A DNA stretch of 62,656 nucleotides from Clostridia bacterium. GTDB lineage: Bacteria; Bacillota; Clostridia; TANB77; CAG-508. The position numbers and the translations under genes were made by a program. Under the pieces are notes generated by a model. The model saw nothing but the letters and a program-made list of their open reading frames with translations, searched no databases and was not told the origin of the DNA. Position 1 is the stretch's first letter. The number at the start of each line of letters is the position of its first letter. The stretch is from assembly GCA_017528375.1 (NCBI GenBank), contig JAFXOY010000030.1, positions 1-62,656 on the forward strand. The letters run 5' to 3'. Positions 26,501-35,482 of the stretch are shown piece after piece.

Positions 26501-27388
26501 TTGGAAAAAAACAAAAGAAAGAAAAAAAATAATACAAAGGGAGTCTTTTTAATATTTATAATACTTATTTTAATATTGGTTATATTCATTAATAATAAGA
26601 ATAAATCACATAAATCAGATAATAGTGCAAACCCTACATCAATTCAAACTACAAATAATTCGGAAGAAAAAACTGAACAACCAAAACCTTCTAGAGTACA
26701 AAACTTAACTGAAGAGGAAATAAAGCTTTCTCAAGAGCGTGGTCTTCCAGTTTTAATGTATCATTTCTTTTATGATGCTCAAGCTGGAGAAACAGGAAAT
26801 GATAATAACTTTATGGAAATTCATGATTTTGAAGAACAAATTAAATATCTTGCTGAAAATGATTACTATGTACCAACATGGGATGAAGTTTTAGGATACA
26901 TTAATGGTAAAAATGGCTTGCCTTTAAAAAGTGTTGTAATCACAGTTGATGATGGTGCTGAATCATTCTTTAGATTAGCTGTTCCTGTATTAGAAAAATA
27001 CCATTATACCGCTACTTCATTTTTAATTACATCATGGTGTGATATTCCTACTGAAAATTATAAAATAGTAGATTTTCAATCACATTCACATGATATGCAC
27101 AAACCTGGTTCTGACGGTAAAGGTGCATTTCTAACAATATCATATGAAGATGCTTGTAAAGATTTAGAAACATGTCGTGCAGAACTTGGAGAAAATTGCA
27201 AAGTATTCTGTTATCCATTTGGTCATTATAATGATAGATGTAAACAAATTTTAAAAGATTGTAATTATATTTTAGCATTTACAACAAAAGGTGGAAGAGT
27301 TTACCCAGGAAGTGATCCGCTTCAATTACCTAGAGTTAGAATGTCTAAAGGTGATTCTTTAAATGCTTTTGTTAGTAAAATAAAATAA
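26501..27388 (+). CDS. Membrane-anchored polysaccharide deacetylase
   Basis: 295 aa: a Lys/Asn-rich N-terminus, one transmembrane helix (about 15-32), a disordered linker to about 75 and a NodB-like domain. VITVDDGAESFF is motif 1 (D-D pair), SHSHDMH resembles the H-x3-H metal site, and FCYPFGHYND the motif 3 loop. It probably removes N-acetyl groups from a cell-surface glycan. The start is taken as TTG 26501, 9 nt after AAAGGAG; a TTG at 26492 is against the site. Divergent from the two-component pair. Confidence 0.85.
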   Translation: MEKNKRKKKNNTKGVFLIFIILILILVIFINNKNKSHKSDNSANPTSIQTTNNSEEKTEQPKPSRVQNLTEEEIKLSQERGLPVLMYHFFYDAQAGETGNDNNFMEIHDFEEQIKYLAENDYYVPTWDEVLGYINGKNGLPLKSVVITVDDGAESFFRLAVPVLEKYHYTATSFLITSWCDIPTENYKIVDFQSHSHDMHKPGSDGKGAFLTISYEDACKDLETCRAELGENCKVFCYPFGHYNDRCKQILKDCNYILAFTTKGGRVYPGSDPLQLPRVRMSKGDSLNAFVSKIK

Positions 27389-27399
27389 TAATTTTTATA

Positions 27400-27455
27400 A
27401 ATAAGACAATTTAGGGACGCGTACCAGAATTACGCATCCCTAAATTTATCTTATT
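27400..27455. terminator. Bidirectional terminator with GGGACGCGT core
   Basis: A nearly perfect 24-bp stem (27400-27423 with 27431-27455) between converging genes. Its upper part AGGGACGCGTA resembles the dispersed GGGACGCGTCCCC repeats, and the lower part is AT-rich. Confidence 0.8.
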
Positions 27456-27458
27456 TAA

Positions 27459-28526
27459 TTAATTTCCAACAACTACATAACCTTTTTCACTTAAAGTTAA
27501 ATTTTGTGAAGCATATTTTGTAATTAATACTGTATCTTCAATTCTTACTCCAAATCTAGTTGGAATATATATTCCCGGTTCATCTGTCACTACCATGTTT
27601 TCCCTTAAAATAAAATCATGTTTTGTGCTCATAAATGGAAATTCATGAATATCTAGCCCTACTCCATGTCCAAGGCTGTGAACCATGTTTGCACCGTTTA
27701 ATTTAAACTCGCTTTCAACACTTTTTGCAATAAGTTTTATATTAGCGCCTTCTTTTAACTCTTCTTGTACTCTTAATTGATTTTTTAAAACCAAATCATA
27801 TACTGGCTTCATATATTGTGGTATATGGCCTGCAAATACTGTTCTAGTCATATCTGAGCAATATCCATTATATTTACATCCCATATCAATTGTAATTGGA
27901 TCTCCATCTTCTATTTTTCTATCTGTAGGAACCGCATGGGGCATAGAAGAATTTGGTCCTGACGCAACAATTGTGTCAAATGCTAGACTATCTGCTCCAT
28001 TTGTTAAGAAATATCTTTCTATTTCAAATGCAATTTCTTTTTCAGTCATACCAATTTTAATAAACTTTTTTATATGTTCAAAGCAATTATCTGTAATTAA
28101 ACATGCTTTTTTTATACAATCAATTTCTTCCTCTTTTTTAGTTATTCTAAATTTTTCAATTAGACCTTCTGTTTCCTCAAAATTATTAATTTTGTATTTA
28201 TGCATATACTCTTTATATTGAGCATATGTTAAATTATTTTCTTCAAAACCAACATTCTCACAAAATGTAAAGAAATTTTCATAATCTTCTCTCGTTAATT
28301 CTTTAAAATCATAAACAATAATTTCATCATCAACTGTAAGCGCTTGATTTACAATTTCCATATATCTACCATCTGTAATATACACATTTTCACGCCTTGT
28401 TAACAGCAGTACTCCTTCTGCATTTATATTTGTTAAATATCTTATGTTTATAGGATTTGTAATTATCATACCTTGTAAATCCAAGTTTTTTAATCTTTCT
28501 CTTAATGCTTCTATTTTTTCGTTCAT
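27459..28526 (-). CDS. M24 family Xaa-Pro aminopeptidase
   Basis: 355 aa metallopeptidase that removes residues before proline. N-terminal creatinase domain (about 1-125), C-terminal pita-bread domain with the five metal ligands: TIDMGCKYNGYCSDMTRT, GHGVGLDIHE, TDEPGIYI and GVRIEDTVLI. The ATG at 28526 has AAAGGGGTGA upstream; an earlier in-frame start lacks a site. It lies 31 bp after the prepilin-type peptidase. Confidence 0.92.
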   Translation of the reverse strand: MNEKIEALRERLKNLDLQGMIITNPINIRYLTNINAEGVLLLTRRENVYITDGRYMEIVNQALTVDDEIIVYDFKELTREDYENFFTFCENVGFEENNLTYAQYKEYMHKYKINNFEETEGLIEKFRITKKEEEIDCIKKACLITDNCFEHIKKFIKIGMTEKEIAFEIERYFLTNGADSLAFDTIVASGPNSSMPHAVPTDRKIEDGDPITIDMGCKYNGYCSDMTRTVFAGHIPQYMKPVYDLVLKNQLRVQEELKEGANIKLIAKSVESEFKLNGANMVHSLGHGVGLDIHEFPFMSTKHDFILRENMVVTDEPGIYIPTRFGVRIEDTVLITKYASQNLTLSEKGYVVVGN

Positions 28527-28556
28527 GAAATCACCCCTTTTATTTAACAAAATAAA

Positions 28557-29306
28557 CTAAAATTTAAATCTTCCTAATGTAAATATAAAAAATACTAATC
28601 TAATCCATATATTTAATGGTATAAACATTACAACAAAAGCTGATAAAACAATAAATGGTCCAAATGGTATAAATTCAGCCATTTCTTCTTTTTTTGCTTT
28701 TGTTTTAATTATTAAATACACACTATAAACAGCTGCTATTAGAAAAGAAATAATTGTAATTGCTATTATATTTCTCCATCCAAAGAATAACCCTAAAGCT
28801 CCCATAAGCTTTACATCACCAAATCCCATGGTTTCTTTTCTAAATACTAAGTTACCTAAATATGTTAAAGCTAAAAATATACTTACTCCAAGTAACATTC
28901 CTAACCACATTTCAACTGCTATATTTAAATTATTTATTCCTCTTAGGAAACTAAAAACTACTCCAGCTTCTAGCATTGTTATAGTTAATCTATTAGGAAT
29001 AATTTGTAATTTATAATCAATGTAAAAAGCAGAAATAAGCATAGGTGTAAGTACTAAGAATTGTAGCAATTCTAAAATATCCTCCATACCTATAACTCTT
29101 AAAAGAGCAATATACAATATACAGGTTATAATCATTAAAGTATAATTCTTATTTGAAGTTTTTATAAACTCTTTTATAACTTGAATAGAAAAAATTTCTT
29201 TATGTTCTGGAAGATTTTGATTTACTAGGTTAACAAACATCCCTACTAATAAACCTAGTATTCCTACTCCAATATACCAGAAAATATGTATATTATTAAT
29301 AAACAT
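28557..29306 (-). CDS. Prepilin-type (A24) aspartic peptidase without methylase domain
   Basis: 249 aa, about seven membrane helices. The two catalytic aspartates are visible: SAFYIDYKLQIIPNRLT and MGFGDVKLMGALGLFFG. The N-terminal segment GLLVGMFVNLVNQNLP echoes the GSFLNVVIxRLP of PilD, but the zinc-Cys methylase loop is missing, as in small archaeal or TadV-like enzymes. No pilin or secretion genes are nearby. The ATG at 29306 (site GAAGG) is chosen because the longer frame overlaps yqeG. Confidence 0.85.
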   Translation of the reverse strand: MFINNIHIFWYIGVGILGLLVGMFVNLVNQNLPEHKEIFSIQVIKEFIKTSNKNYTLMIITCILYIALLRVIGMEDILELLQFLVLTPMLISAFYIDYKLQIIPNRLTITMLEAGVVFSFLRGINNLNIAVEMWLGMLLGVSIFLALTYLGNLVFRKETMGFGDVKLMGALGLFFGWRNIIAITIISFLIAAVYSVYLIIKTKAKKEEMAEFIPFGPFIVLSAFVVMFIPLNIWIRLVFFIFTLGRFKF

Positions 29307-29307
29307 T

Positions 29308-29814
29308 TTATACCTTCTCTTTCTTAATTTTTCTAAAATATCTTTCCATAATTTTATTTTCAATAGGTCTTTTAATTTTGGTTATAAAAATATCCTTCTC
29401 AGCAATTGGTTTTACTAATATTGAAAACATATTACATCTATTTGAACCAATTACATCAGTCATCAATTGATCCCCTATTGCAGCAATATTTTTTGCCTCT
29501 AGCCCCATTAGTTTTTGAGCTTTCAAAAAACCTGATTTAAATGGTTTTTTAGCAAAATGAAAAAATGGAATATCCAAAACTTCTGCTACATATTCAACTT
29601 TGTCTAGTTTATTGCTATTTGATACTATGCAAAACTTTATACCCGCATTTTTTAGGTCATTAACCCATTCGACTGTGCCATTTTCAAAGTTTCTATAATA
29701 ATCAATTAACGTATTATCCACATCTAAAATAATACCTTTTATATTGTTTTCTCGCAAAAATTCTAATTTTACATCTCGTACATTATTACAATAAAAATCT
29801 GGATAAATTAACAT
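29308..29814 (-). CDS. YqeG-family HAD phosphatase
   Basis: 168 aa HAD-IIIA phosphatase. Motif I KGIILDVDNTLIDYY carries the nucleophile, CIVSNSNK is motif II, and KPFKSGFL with AAIGDQLMTDVIGSNR motifs III/IV. Family members act on phosphatidylglycerol phosphate in some lineages. Start at ATG 29814, 6 nt after GGGGAGG. Its end almost touches the start of the prepilin-type peptidase. Confidence 0.92.
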   Translation of the reverse strand: MLIYPDFYCNNVRDVKLEFLRENNIKGIILDVDNTLIDYYRNFENGTVEWVNDLKNAGIKFCIVSNSNKLDKVEYVAEVLDIPFFHFAKKPFKSGFLKAQKLMGLEAKNIAAIGDQLMTDVIGSNRCNMFSILVKPIAEKDIFITKIKRPIENKIMERYFRKIKKEKV

Positions 29815-29893
29815 GTTTTTCCTCCCCAATTTCTCACCATTATCTTATCAGTGAAGTACAGTTTTGTCAAGTAAGTTTGAAGGGGAGGAAATA

Positions 29894-30583
29894 TTATTTA
29901 CAAAACCTATGATTTCCAATTGTAACAACATAAGGTCTAGACCAAATCCATTTGCTAGTTGCAGTATTTGGATTGAAATAGTAAATACTTCCATACGTTG
30001 GGTCCCAGCCGTTCAGAGCATCCCTTGCAGCATTAATTGCAGTTGTATTTGGAGCATAATTAATTTGACCATCACTTACAACGTCAAAAGCACCAGGTTG
30101 ATAGATTACTCCTGCTACACTGTTTGGAAATTTGCTACTTTTTACTCTATTTAATACTACAGCTCCAACACCTACTTGGCCTGCATATGGTTCTCCTCTG
30201 GCTTCTGCAAAAATCAAATGTGCTAATAAATTTAAGTCACTATTACTTGCTGTTCCTCCGCCTGATGAAGATGAAAAAATTCCCATAGCTGCTAAAGTTT
30301 TAGGTCCTGCTATCCCATCAACTGTTAAGCCATTCTTGGATTGAAATAATCTTACTGCTGCAACTGTTCTACTTCCATAAACCCCATCTATATTTCCATT
30401 ATAATATCCCCATCTTTTCAGTTTTGTTTGTATTTGAATTACTTCATTTCCACTTGAGCCATATTTTGATAAAGCAAATGCTTCATTATTTCTAAATGAT
30501 AAATTATAAGTTAGAAATATTGTAAACACAGCTATTATATTTAGTAATGCAAAAATCTTTTGCCTTTTTATTAAATTTTTCAT
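29894..30583 (-). CDS. sleB: Spore cortex-lytic enzyme SleB
   Basis: 229 aa: a signal/anchor (about 8-30), a PG_binding_1 domain (SSGNEVIQIQTKLKRWGYY to about 105), a Ser/Gly linker and a Hydrolase_2/CwlJ domain starting LLAHLIFAEARGEPYAGQVG with the catalytic Glu. SleB is a lytic transglycosylase stored in the spore coat and inner membrane and active in germination. The partner ypeB is not adjacent. The ATG at 30583 uses GAGGTG, which lies inside the hairpin following fhs. Confidence 0.92.
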   Translation of the reverse strand: MKNLIKRQKIFALLNIIAVFTIFLTYNLSFRNNEAFALSKYGSSGNEVIQIQTKLKRWGYYNGNIDGVYGSRTVAAVRLFQSKNGLTVDGIAGPKTLAAMGIFSSSSGGGTASNSDLNLLAHLIFAEARGEPYAGQVGVGAVVLNRVKSSKFPNSVAGVIYQPGAFDVVSDGQINYAPNTTAINAARDALNGWDPTYGSIYYFNPNTATSKWIWSRPYVVTIGNHRFCK

Positions 30584-30587
30584 ATAA

Positions 30588-30632
30588 AAACACCTCATTT
30601 AGAATTTATTTTTTCCAAAATGAGGTGTTTTA
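30588..30632 (-). terminator. Terminator of fhs, overlapping the sleB ribosome binding site
   Basis: A 14-15 bp stem (30588-30601 with 30618-30632) and T tract after fhs. Its 3' arm on the minus strand contains GAGGTG, the sleB ribosome site. Confidence 0.8.
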
Positions 30633-30662
30633 TGCAAAATCTATATTTATTTAAAATCTGTT

Positions 30663-32324
30663 TTAGAAAATTCCTACTATATTTCCATTTTCATCAACAT
30701 CAATATTTTCAGCAGCTGGTACTCTCGGTAATCCTGGCATAGTCATAATTTTTCCAGTTAATACTACTACAAAACCTGCACCAGTTCTTAATATTACATC
30801 TTCAACATGAATCTTGAATGGATCTTCACATTCTAAATTTTTTGGATCATCTGAAAAAGAATACTGTGTTTTTGCAATACATACAGGTAAATCCTCATAT
30901 CCAAATTGCTTAATAAGCTCCAAATTGGCTTTTGCTTTATCTGTGTATTCTACACCTTCTGCTCCATAAATATTTGTACACACTTTTTCTATTTTTGTTT
31001 CTAATGAATCTTGTAAATCATATATAAATTTAAAATTATAGTCTTGATCACATAATTTAACCACTTTTTCTGCTAAATCTGTAATTCCGTCTCCACCTTT
31101 TCCCCAGTTTTCACACAAGCTAAGTTCCACATTACTATTTTTTAATATTTCTGTTAATGTTTGAATTTCTTTATCAGTGTCTGAGTTATATTTATTTATT
31201 GCTACTACTACATTTAATCCATATTTTTCTTTTAGATTTTCAATATGTTTTAAAATATTTTTACTTCCTCTAACTAAAGCTTCTATGTTTTCGTTTTGAA
31301 TTTCTTCCTTAGGTTGTCCTCCATGATATTTTAAAGCTTTTATTGTAGCAACACAAACCACCGCATCTGGTTTTAAATTTGCTTTTCTACATTTTATATC
31401 TAGGAATTTTTCTGCTCCTAAATCTGCTCCAAATCCGGCTTCAGTAACTACATAATCTCCTAATTTTAATGCCATTTTTGTAGCTATTATACTATTGCAA
31501 CCATGTGCAATATTTGCAAAAGGTCCACCGTGAATTAAGCATGGATTATTTTCAATAGTTTGAACCAAATTAGGTTTAATTGCATCTTTAAGTAATACTG
31601 TCAAAGCTCCTTGTGCGTTTAAATCTTTAACTTTTATAGGTTGTTTATTTTTGTTATATCCAATTATAATATTAGATATTTTTTCTTTTAAATCATTAAT
31701 ATCTTCAGCCAAACATAAAACTGCCATGATTTCAGAGGCAACAGTTATATCAAAACCATCTTCTCTTGGTACAATATTTTTTTCACCTGATAAACCAGTA
31801 TTTACAACTCTTAACTGTCTATCATTTAAATCAACACATCTTTTCCAAGTAACCTTTTCAAATTCTAGTTTATTTCCAAAATAAATGTGATTATCTATCA
31901 TTGCTGATAAAAGGTTATTTGCCGAAGTTATTGCATGAATATCTCCTGTAAAATGTAAATTAATTTCCTCCATGGGAGCAACTTGTGAATAACCTCCACC
32001 TGTTGCGCCACCTTTTATTCCAAATACAGGGCCTAAAGATGGTTCTCTTAATGCAGCTAAAGCTTTTTTTCCAATTTTATTTAATCCATCAACTAAACCT
32101 ATAGAAACTGTTGTTTTTCCTTCTCCTAATGGTGTTGGATTAATAGATGTTACTAATATAAGTTTACCATTTTTTTTGTCTTTAAGGCTATCAAAAATAG
32201 ATAAATCAACCTTTGCTTTATACTTTCCATATTGTTCTAAATAATCATCATTAATTCCAATTTTTTCTGCAATTCTATCTATTTTTTCTAATTTTGCATT
32301 TTGCGCTATTTCAATATCACTCAT
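30663..32324 (-). CDS. fhs: Formate-tetrahydrofolate ligase
   Basis: ATP-dependent synthesis of 10-formyltetrahydrofolate, feeding purine synthesis or one-carbon and acetogenic pathways. 553 aa: TSINPTPLGEGKTTVSIGL (nucleotide site), RQPSLGP-type segment REPSLGPVFGIKGGATGGG and the C-terminal RTGAGFVVVLTGKIMTMPGL. The ATG at 32324 suits AGGGGG; the frame opens 9 bp earlier. It follows the DUF212 gene on the same strand. Confidence 0.97.
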   Translation of the reverse strand: MSDIEIAQNAKLEKIDRIAEKIGINDDYLEQYGKYKAKVDLSIFDSLKDKKNGKLILVTSINPTPLGEGKTTVSIGLVDGLNKIGKKALAALREPSLGPVFGIKGGATGGGYSQVAPMEEINLHFTGDIHAITSANNLLSAMIDNHIYFGNKLEFEKVTWKRCVDLNDRQLRVVNTGLSGEKNIVPREDGFDITVASEIMAVLCLAEDINDLKEKISNIIIGYNKNKQPIKVKDLNAQGALTVLLKDAIKPNLVQTIENNPCLIHGGPFANIAHGCNSIIATKMALKLGDYVVTEAGFGADLGAEKFLDIKCRKANLKPDAVVCVATIKALKYHGGQPKEEIQNENIEALVRGSKNILKHIENLKEKYGLNVVVAINKYNSDTDKEIQTLTEILKNSNVELSLCENWGKGGDGITDLAEKVVKLCDQDYNFKFIYDLQDSLETKIEKVCTNIYGAEGVEYTDKAKANLELIKQFGYEDLPVCIAKTQYSFSDDPKNLECEDPFKIHVEDVILRTGAGFVVVLTGKIMTMPGLPRVPAAENIDVDENGNIVGIF

Positions 32325-32365
32325 ATTTAACAACCCCCTATTTAATTATTACTTAATTTTATTTA

Positions 32366-32797
32366 TTAAAAAATAAGTCCAACAATTATTCCAATAACAG
32401 CTCCAACAACAACTTGAAATGGAGTATGTCCTAAAGCTTCTACTAATCTTTCTGAAACTTCTACCTTTGATAATCCTGGTGTTTCAACAATTTTATTTAA
32501 AAGCTTTGCTTGATTTCCAGCAGCTCTTCTTACTCCTGCTGCATCATACATTACAATGCATGCAAATATTACTGCTATAGCAAAGCCATATGTTTCAATT
32601 CCTTCATGTTTACCAATTAGTGTTGCAAGCGATGTTACAACAGCACTGTGAGAACTTGGCATTCCTCCTGCTCCTAAAATTCTTCTTATATTTAACTTTC
32701 TGTTTTTTGCTAAATCACTTAAACATTTAAATAATTGTATAAAAAACCATGTTAATATCGGAACAATTATATATTTAAAATCATCTATAAAATCCAT
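32366..32797 (-). CDS. Divergent PAP2-family membrane protein (DUF212)
   Basis: 143 aa with about four hydrophobic segments. GAGGMPSSHSAVVTSLATLIG holds the phosphatase-like SH motif, and AAGVRRAAGNQAKLLN and EALGHTPFQVVVGAVIG are the other conserved segments of this family (YuiD-like). No substrate is known. 23 bp after xseB. Confidence 0.88.
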   Translation of the reverse strand: MDFIDDFKYIIVPILTWFFIQLFKCLSDLAKNRKLNIRRILGAGGMPSSHSAVVTSLATLIGKHEGIETYGFAIAVIFACIVMYDAAGVRRAAGNQAKLLNKIVETPGLSKVEVSERLVEALGHTPFQVVVGAVIGIIVGLIF

Positions 32798-32820
32798 AAA
32801 ACTCTCCTCTGTATAGATTT

Positions 32821-33045
32821 TTACTCAAAATCTTCTTCTTCAACTCCATCTTCAGTTTTTATTAAAATGCTTATTCTCTTTTCAGCATCTTCAAGCATTT
32901 TACTACATTGTTTAGATAGTTTCATTCCTTCTTCAAATTTTGAAACAGATGAATCTAGATCTAAATCATTTTTTTCTAGTTCAGTTGCAATTTCCTCTAA
33001 TTTTTTCATTGCATCTTCAAAATTAATATTTTCTTCCTTTGCCAT
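32821..33045 (-). CDS. xseB: Exodeoxyribonuclease VII small subunit
   Basis: 74-77 aa helical protein. The family pattern NFEDAMKKLEEIATELEKNDLDLDSSVSKFEEGMKL is obvious. It assembles with XseA into the single-strand nuclease. Two ATGs 9 bp apart are possible; 33045 is further from AAAGGA and is preferred. It is separated from xseA by an unrelated membrane-anchored protein gene. Confidence 0.93.
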   Translation of the reverse strand: MAKEENINFEDAMKKLEEIATELEKNDLDLDSSVSKFEEGMKLSKQCSKMLEDAEKRISILIKTEDGVEEEDFE

Positions 33046-33083
33046 TTTATTCATTTCCTTTCAGTGTCCTATTTAGGACAAAA

Positions 33084-33572
33084 TTATTTTACTGTTCCAT
33101 TTTTAACATCAACAGTATACCAAGCTAAATCTCTTGTTGTTTCATTGTCTCTTACTGAAACAATATAGACACCATTTGATTGAATTTGCTCAATTCTATA
33201 ATATACTCCATCAGAAGTTCCAAATTGTTTTTTGGCTAAATCAATTGCTTTGTCTTCATCATTTACGCTTGTTTCTTCTTGAGTAGGTTCCTCTTCTGGC
33301 TCTTCTTCAACCGTTTTTTCTTCTTCTTCAGATTTGTTTTCATCTTCAGAAGTTTGATTGTTTTCATTCTCTTCTTTATTTTCATTAGAAGAATTATTTA
33401 TAGTATTATTTTGAGAGTTTTGAATTGGATTTGAATTTGCTAGCTTCTTTTCATCAATATATATTTTTCCTGTATATCCCAAAATAACTATTACAGCTAC
33501 AAGCATCAATGCTATTAATGCCTTTAAAAATCCTCTTGTATTATCTTTGTTTGTTTTCTTATGTTTTCCCAT
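33084..33572 (-). CDS. Membrane-anchored protein with acidic linker and PepSY-like end
   Basis: 162 aa: a short basic N-terminus, one transmembrane helix (about 16-34), 60 residues almost only Asn, Glu, Ser and Thr, then a C-terminal 55 residues (DKAIDLAKKQFG to YTVDVKNGTVK) that look like a PepSY-type domain. Start at ATG 33572, 8 nt after AAGGGAG. It sits between xseA and xseB; no role is known. Confidence 0.7.
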   Translation of the reverse strand: MGKHKKTNKDNTRGFLKALIALMLVAVIVILGYTGKIYIDEKKLANSNPIQNSQNNTINNSSNENKEENENNQTSEDENKSEEEEKTVEEEPEEEPTQEETSVNDEDKAIDLAKKQFGTSDGVYYRIEQIQSNGVYIVSVRDNETTRDLAWYTVDVKNGTVK

Positions 33573-33612
33573 ACTAATTGCTCCCTTCAATTTATTTTAT
33601 CTAAATAGTTTT

Positions 33613-34803
33613 TTAAATAACTTTAACATTTGCATTTCCATCTTGGAATCTTAAAACTAATTCATCGTCTTTTTTTAAATCTTTAGATTTTTTTATTATT
33701 TTCCCATTAACATCAGTTGCTAAACTATAACCTCTTGTTAATGTTTTTAAAGGACTTAAAGTATCTAATTTAGTAATTAATTCAACCATTCTGGTTCTAT
33801 CATCCTTCAATTTGCTTGTAATTACCCCTTGCATTTGTTTAACTTTCATATCTATGTTAATATATCTTTCATTTATTTTTTGTAATGGTTCCTTAAAGAC
33901 TCTACTTGTCATACATTTTTCATATCTAAGCCTCATTAATTCAATTTTTTTCTTTAATGAATTTTTAAATCGATTATTATATTTTTCTAAATCAAATAAA
34001 ATATCAGATACATTGGGTACGGCAAGTTCTGCAGCTGCAGATGGAGTTGGCGCTCTTAAATCTGCAACAAAATCTGCAATTGTAAAATCAGTTTCATGTC
34101 CTACTGCTGAAATAACAGGCAGTTCAGATTCAAAAATAGCATGAGCAACAATTTCTTCATTAAATGGCCATAAATCTTCTAATGATCCTCCTCCACGAGC
34201 TAAAATTATTACATCTGCGAGCTTGTATTCATTCATTATTTTTATTGCTTCTGCAATTTTTTCACCAGCACCTTTTCCTTGAACTGGAACTGGTAATAAT
34301 TTTATGTAACAATTTGGATTTCTTCTTGTGGAAACATTAATTATATCTCTAATAACTGATCCGGTACTTGCAGATAAAACTCCAATACATTTTGGAAATT
34401 TTGGAATTGGCTTTTTATACTTTTGATCAAATAAACCTTGTTTTTCTAGTTTATTTTTTAGTTCTTCATAAGCAGTATATAAGCTTCCCATTCCGTCTTC
34501 TTGCATAGCTTTACAATATATTTGATAAACGCCATCTCTTTCAAAAACAGAAACAGTTCCCAGAATCATTACTTTCATTCCATCTTTAGGCACAAATTTT
34601 AAATTTGGAGTATATGTTTTAAACATAATACATTTAATTAAAGAGTTTTCATCTTTTAAAGTAAAATACATGTGTCCTGTATAATGATGTTTAAAATTTG
34701 AAATTTCTCCTTTAACTAAAACATTGTTTAAATACTCATCGCCATCAATCTTGTTTTTTATATATTTATTTAAATCTGTAACAGAAATTGGATTATATTC
34801 CAC
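33613..34803 (-). CDS. xseA: Exodeoxyribonuclease VII large subunit
   Basis: 396 aa: N-terminal OB fold (about 1-100, VLVKGEISNFKHHYTGHMYFTLKD), the catalytic core with GSVIRDIINVSTRRNP, LARGGGSLEDLWPFN and AVGHETDFTIADFVADLRAPTPSAAAE, then a coiled coil and RGYSLAT end. The start is GTG with GAGGT upstream. It lies 27 bp from nusB. Confidence 0.96.
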   Translation of the reverse strand: MEYNPISVTDLNKYIKNKIDGDEYLNNVLVKGEISNFKHHYTGHMYFTLKDENSLIKCIMFKTYTPNLKFVPKDGMKVMILGTVSVFERDGVYQIYCKAMQEDGMGSLYTAYEELKNKLEKQGLFDQKYKKPIPKFPKCIGVLSASTGSVIRDIINVSTRRNPNCYIKLLPVPVQGKGAGEKIAEAIKIMNEYKLADVIILARGGGSLEDLWPFNEEIVAHAIFESELPVISAVGHETDFTIADFVADLRAPTPSAAAELAVPNVSDILFDLEKYNNRFKNSLKKKIELMRLRYEKCMTSRVFKEPLQKINERYINIDMKVKQMQGVITSKLKDDRTRMVELITKLDTLSPLKTLTRGYSLATDVNGKIIKKSKDLKKDDELVLRFQDGNANVKVI

Positions 34804-34830
34804 TCCTAATACCTCACTTTTCTCTTATGC

Positions 34831-35238
34831 TTACAAATTATTTTCTTTTACTACTGTAGCTAATACTCCATTTATAAATGAACTTGAAGTATCTTCTCCA
34901 TATCTTTTAGCCAATTCAACCACTTCATTTATAACAACTTTATATGGAACTTTTTTATAAATCATTTCATATATAGCCAGTTTTAGCAAAGCTATATTTA
35001 CTTTAGAAATTCTTTCTAATTTCCAATCTGATTTTAAATTATTTGAAATTTGTTTTTCTAATTCATCATTGTTTTTTACTATTTCATTTACATCTTCTTT
35101 GATTTGTGTTTTTATTTGTTCTGACTCTAATTCTATATCTTCAAAATATAAGTCAATATCCTCATTTTCAAAGCTTTTTTGAATTTCTAAACTATATAAC
35201 AATTTAAAAGTTAATTCCCTTATTGTAGATTTATTCAT
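34831..35238 (-). CDS. nusB: Transcription antitermination factor NusB
   Basis: 135 aa all-helical protein that binds boxA RNA with S10 in rRNA antitermination. STIRELTFKLLYSLEIQ and VVINEVVELAKRYGEDTSSSFINGVL are the conserved ends. The ATG at 35238 has AAGGGTGA; a GTG 9 bp upstream overlaps that site. It follows asp23/amaP genes, a common Firmicutes order. Confidence 0.95.
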   Translation of the reverse strand: MNKSTIRELTFKLLYSLEIQKSFENEDIDLYFEDIELESEQIKTQIKEDVNEIVKNNDELEKQISNNLKSDWKLERISKVNIALLKLAIYEMIYKKVPYKVVINEVVELAKRYGEDTSSSFINGVLATVVKENNL

Positions 35239-35266
35239 TTTTTTCACCCTTCTATTTATTACTATA

Positions 35267-35470
35267 TTATAATTTATCTATAAACTTCTTCATTTTATCT
35301 TTGGCTTCTTCTTTATTATATTGAATATATTTTCCTAGATATGCTCCACCCGCAACAGCCATAATAACAATTACAACTCTATATAATCTTGTACATGCTA
35401 AAATTAATCCAATTATTATTCCTATTATTGCTCCTAAATTTTTAACTAAAAAACTATTATTCTCATTCAT
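35267..35470 (-). CDS. DUF2273 small membrane protein
   Basis: 67 aa with two short hydrophobic segments (about 12-27 and 30-45) and an amphipathic Lys/Glu-rich tail (EEAKDKMKKFIDKL). Proteins of this type lie beside amaP and asp23 and probably act in the same membrane envelope-stress complex. 12 bp after amaP; AGGAGG before the ATG. Confidence 0.82.
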   Translation of the reverse strand: MNENNSFLVKNLGAIIGIIIGLILACTRLYRVVIVIMAVAGGAYLGKYIQYNKEEAKDKMKKFIDKL

Positions 35471-35482
35471 AAATATAACCTC

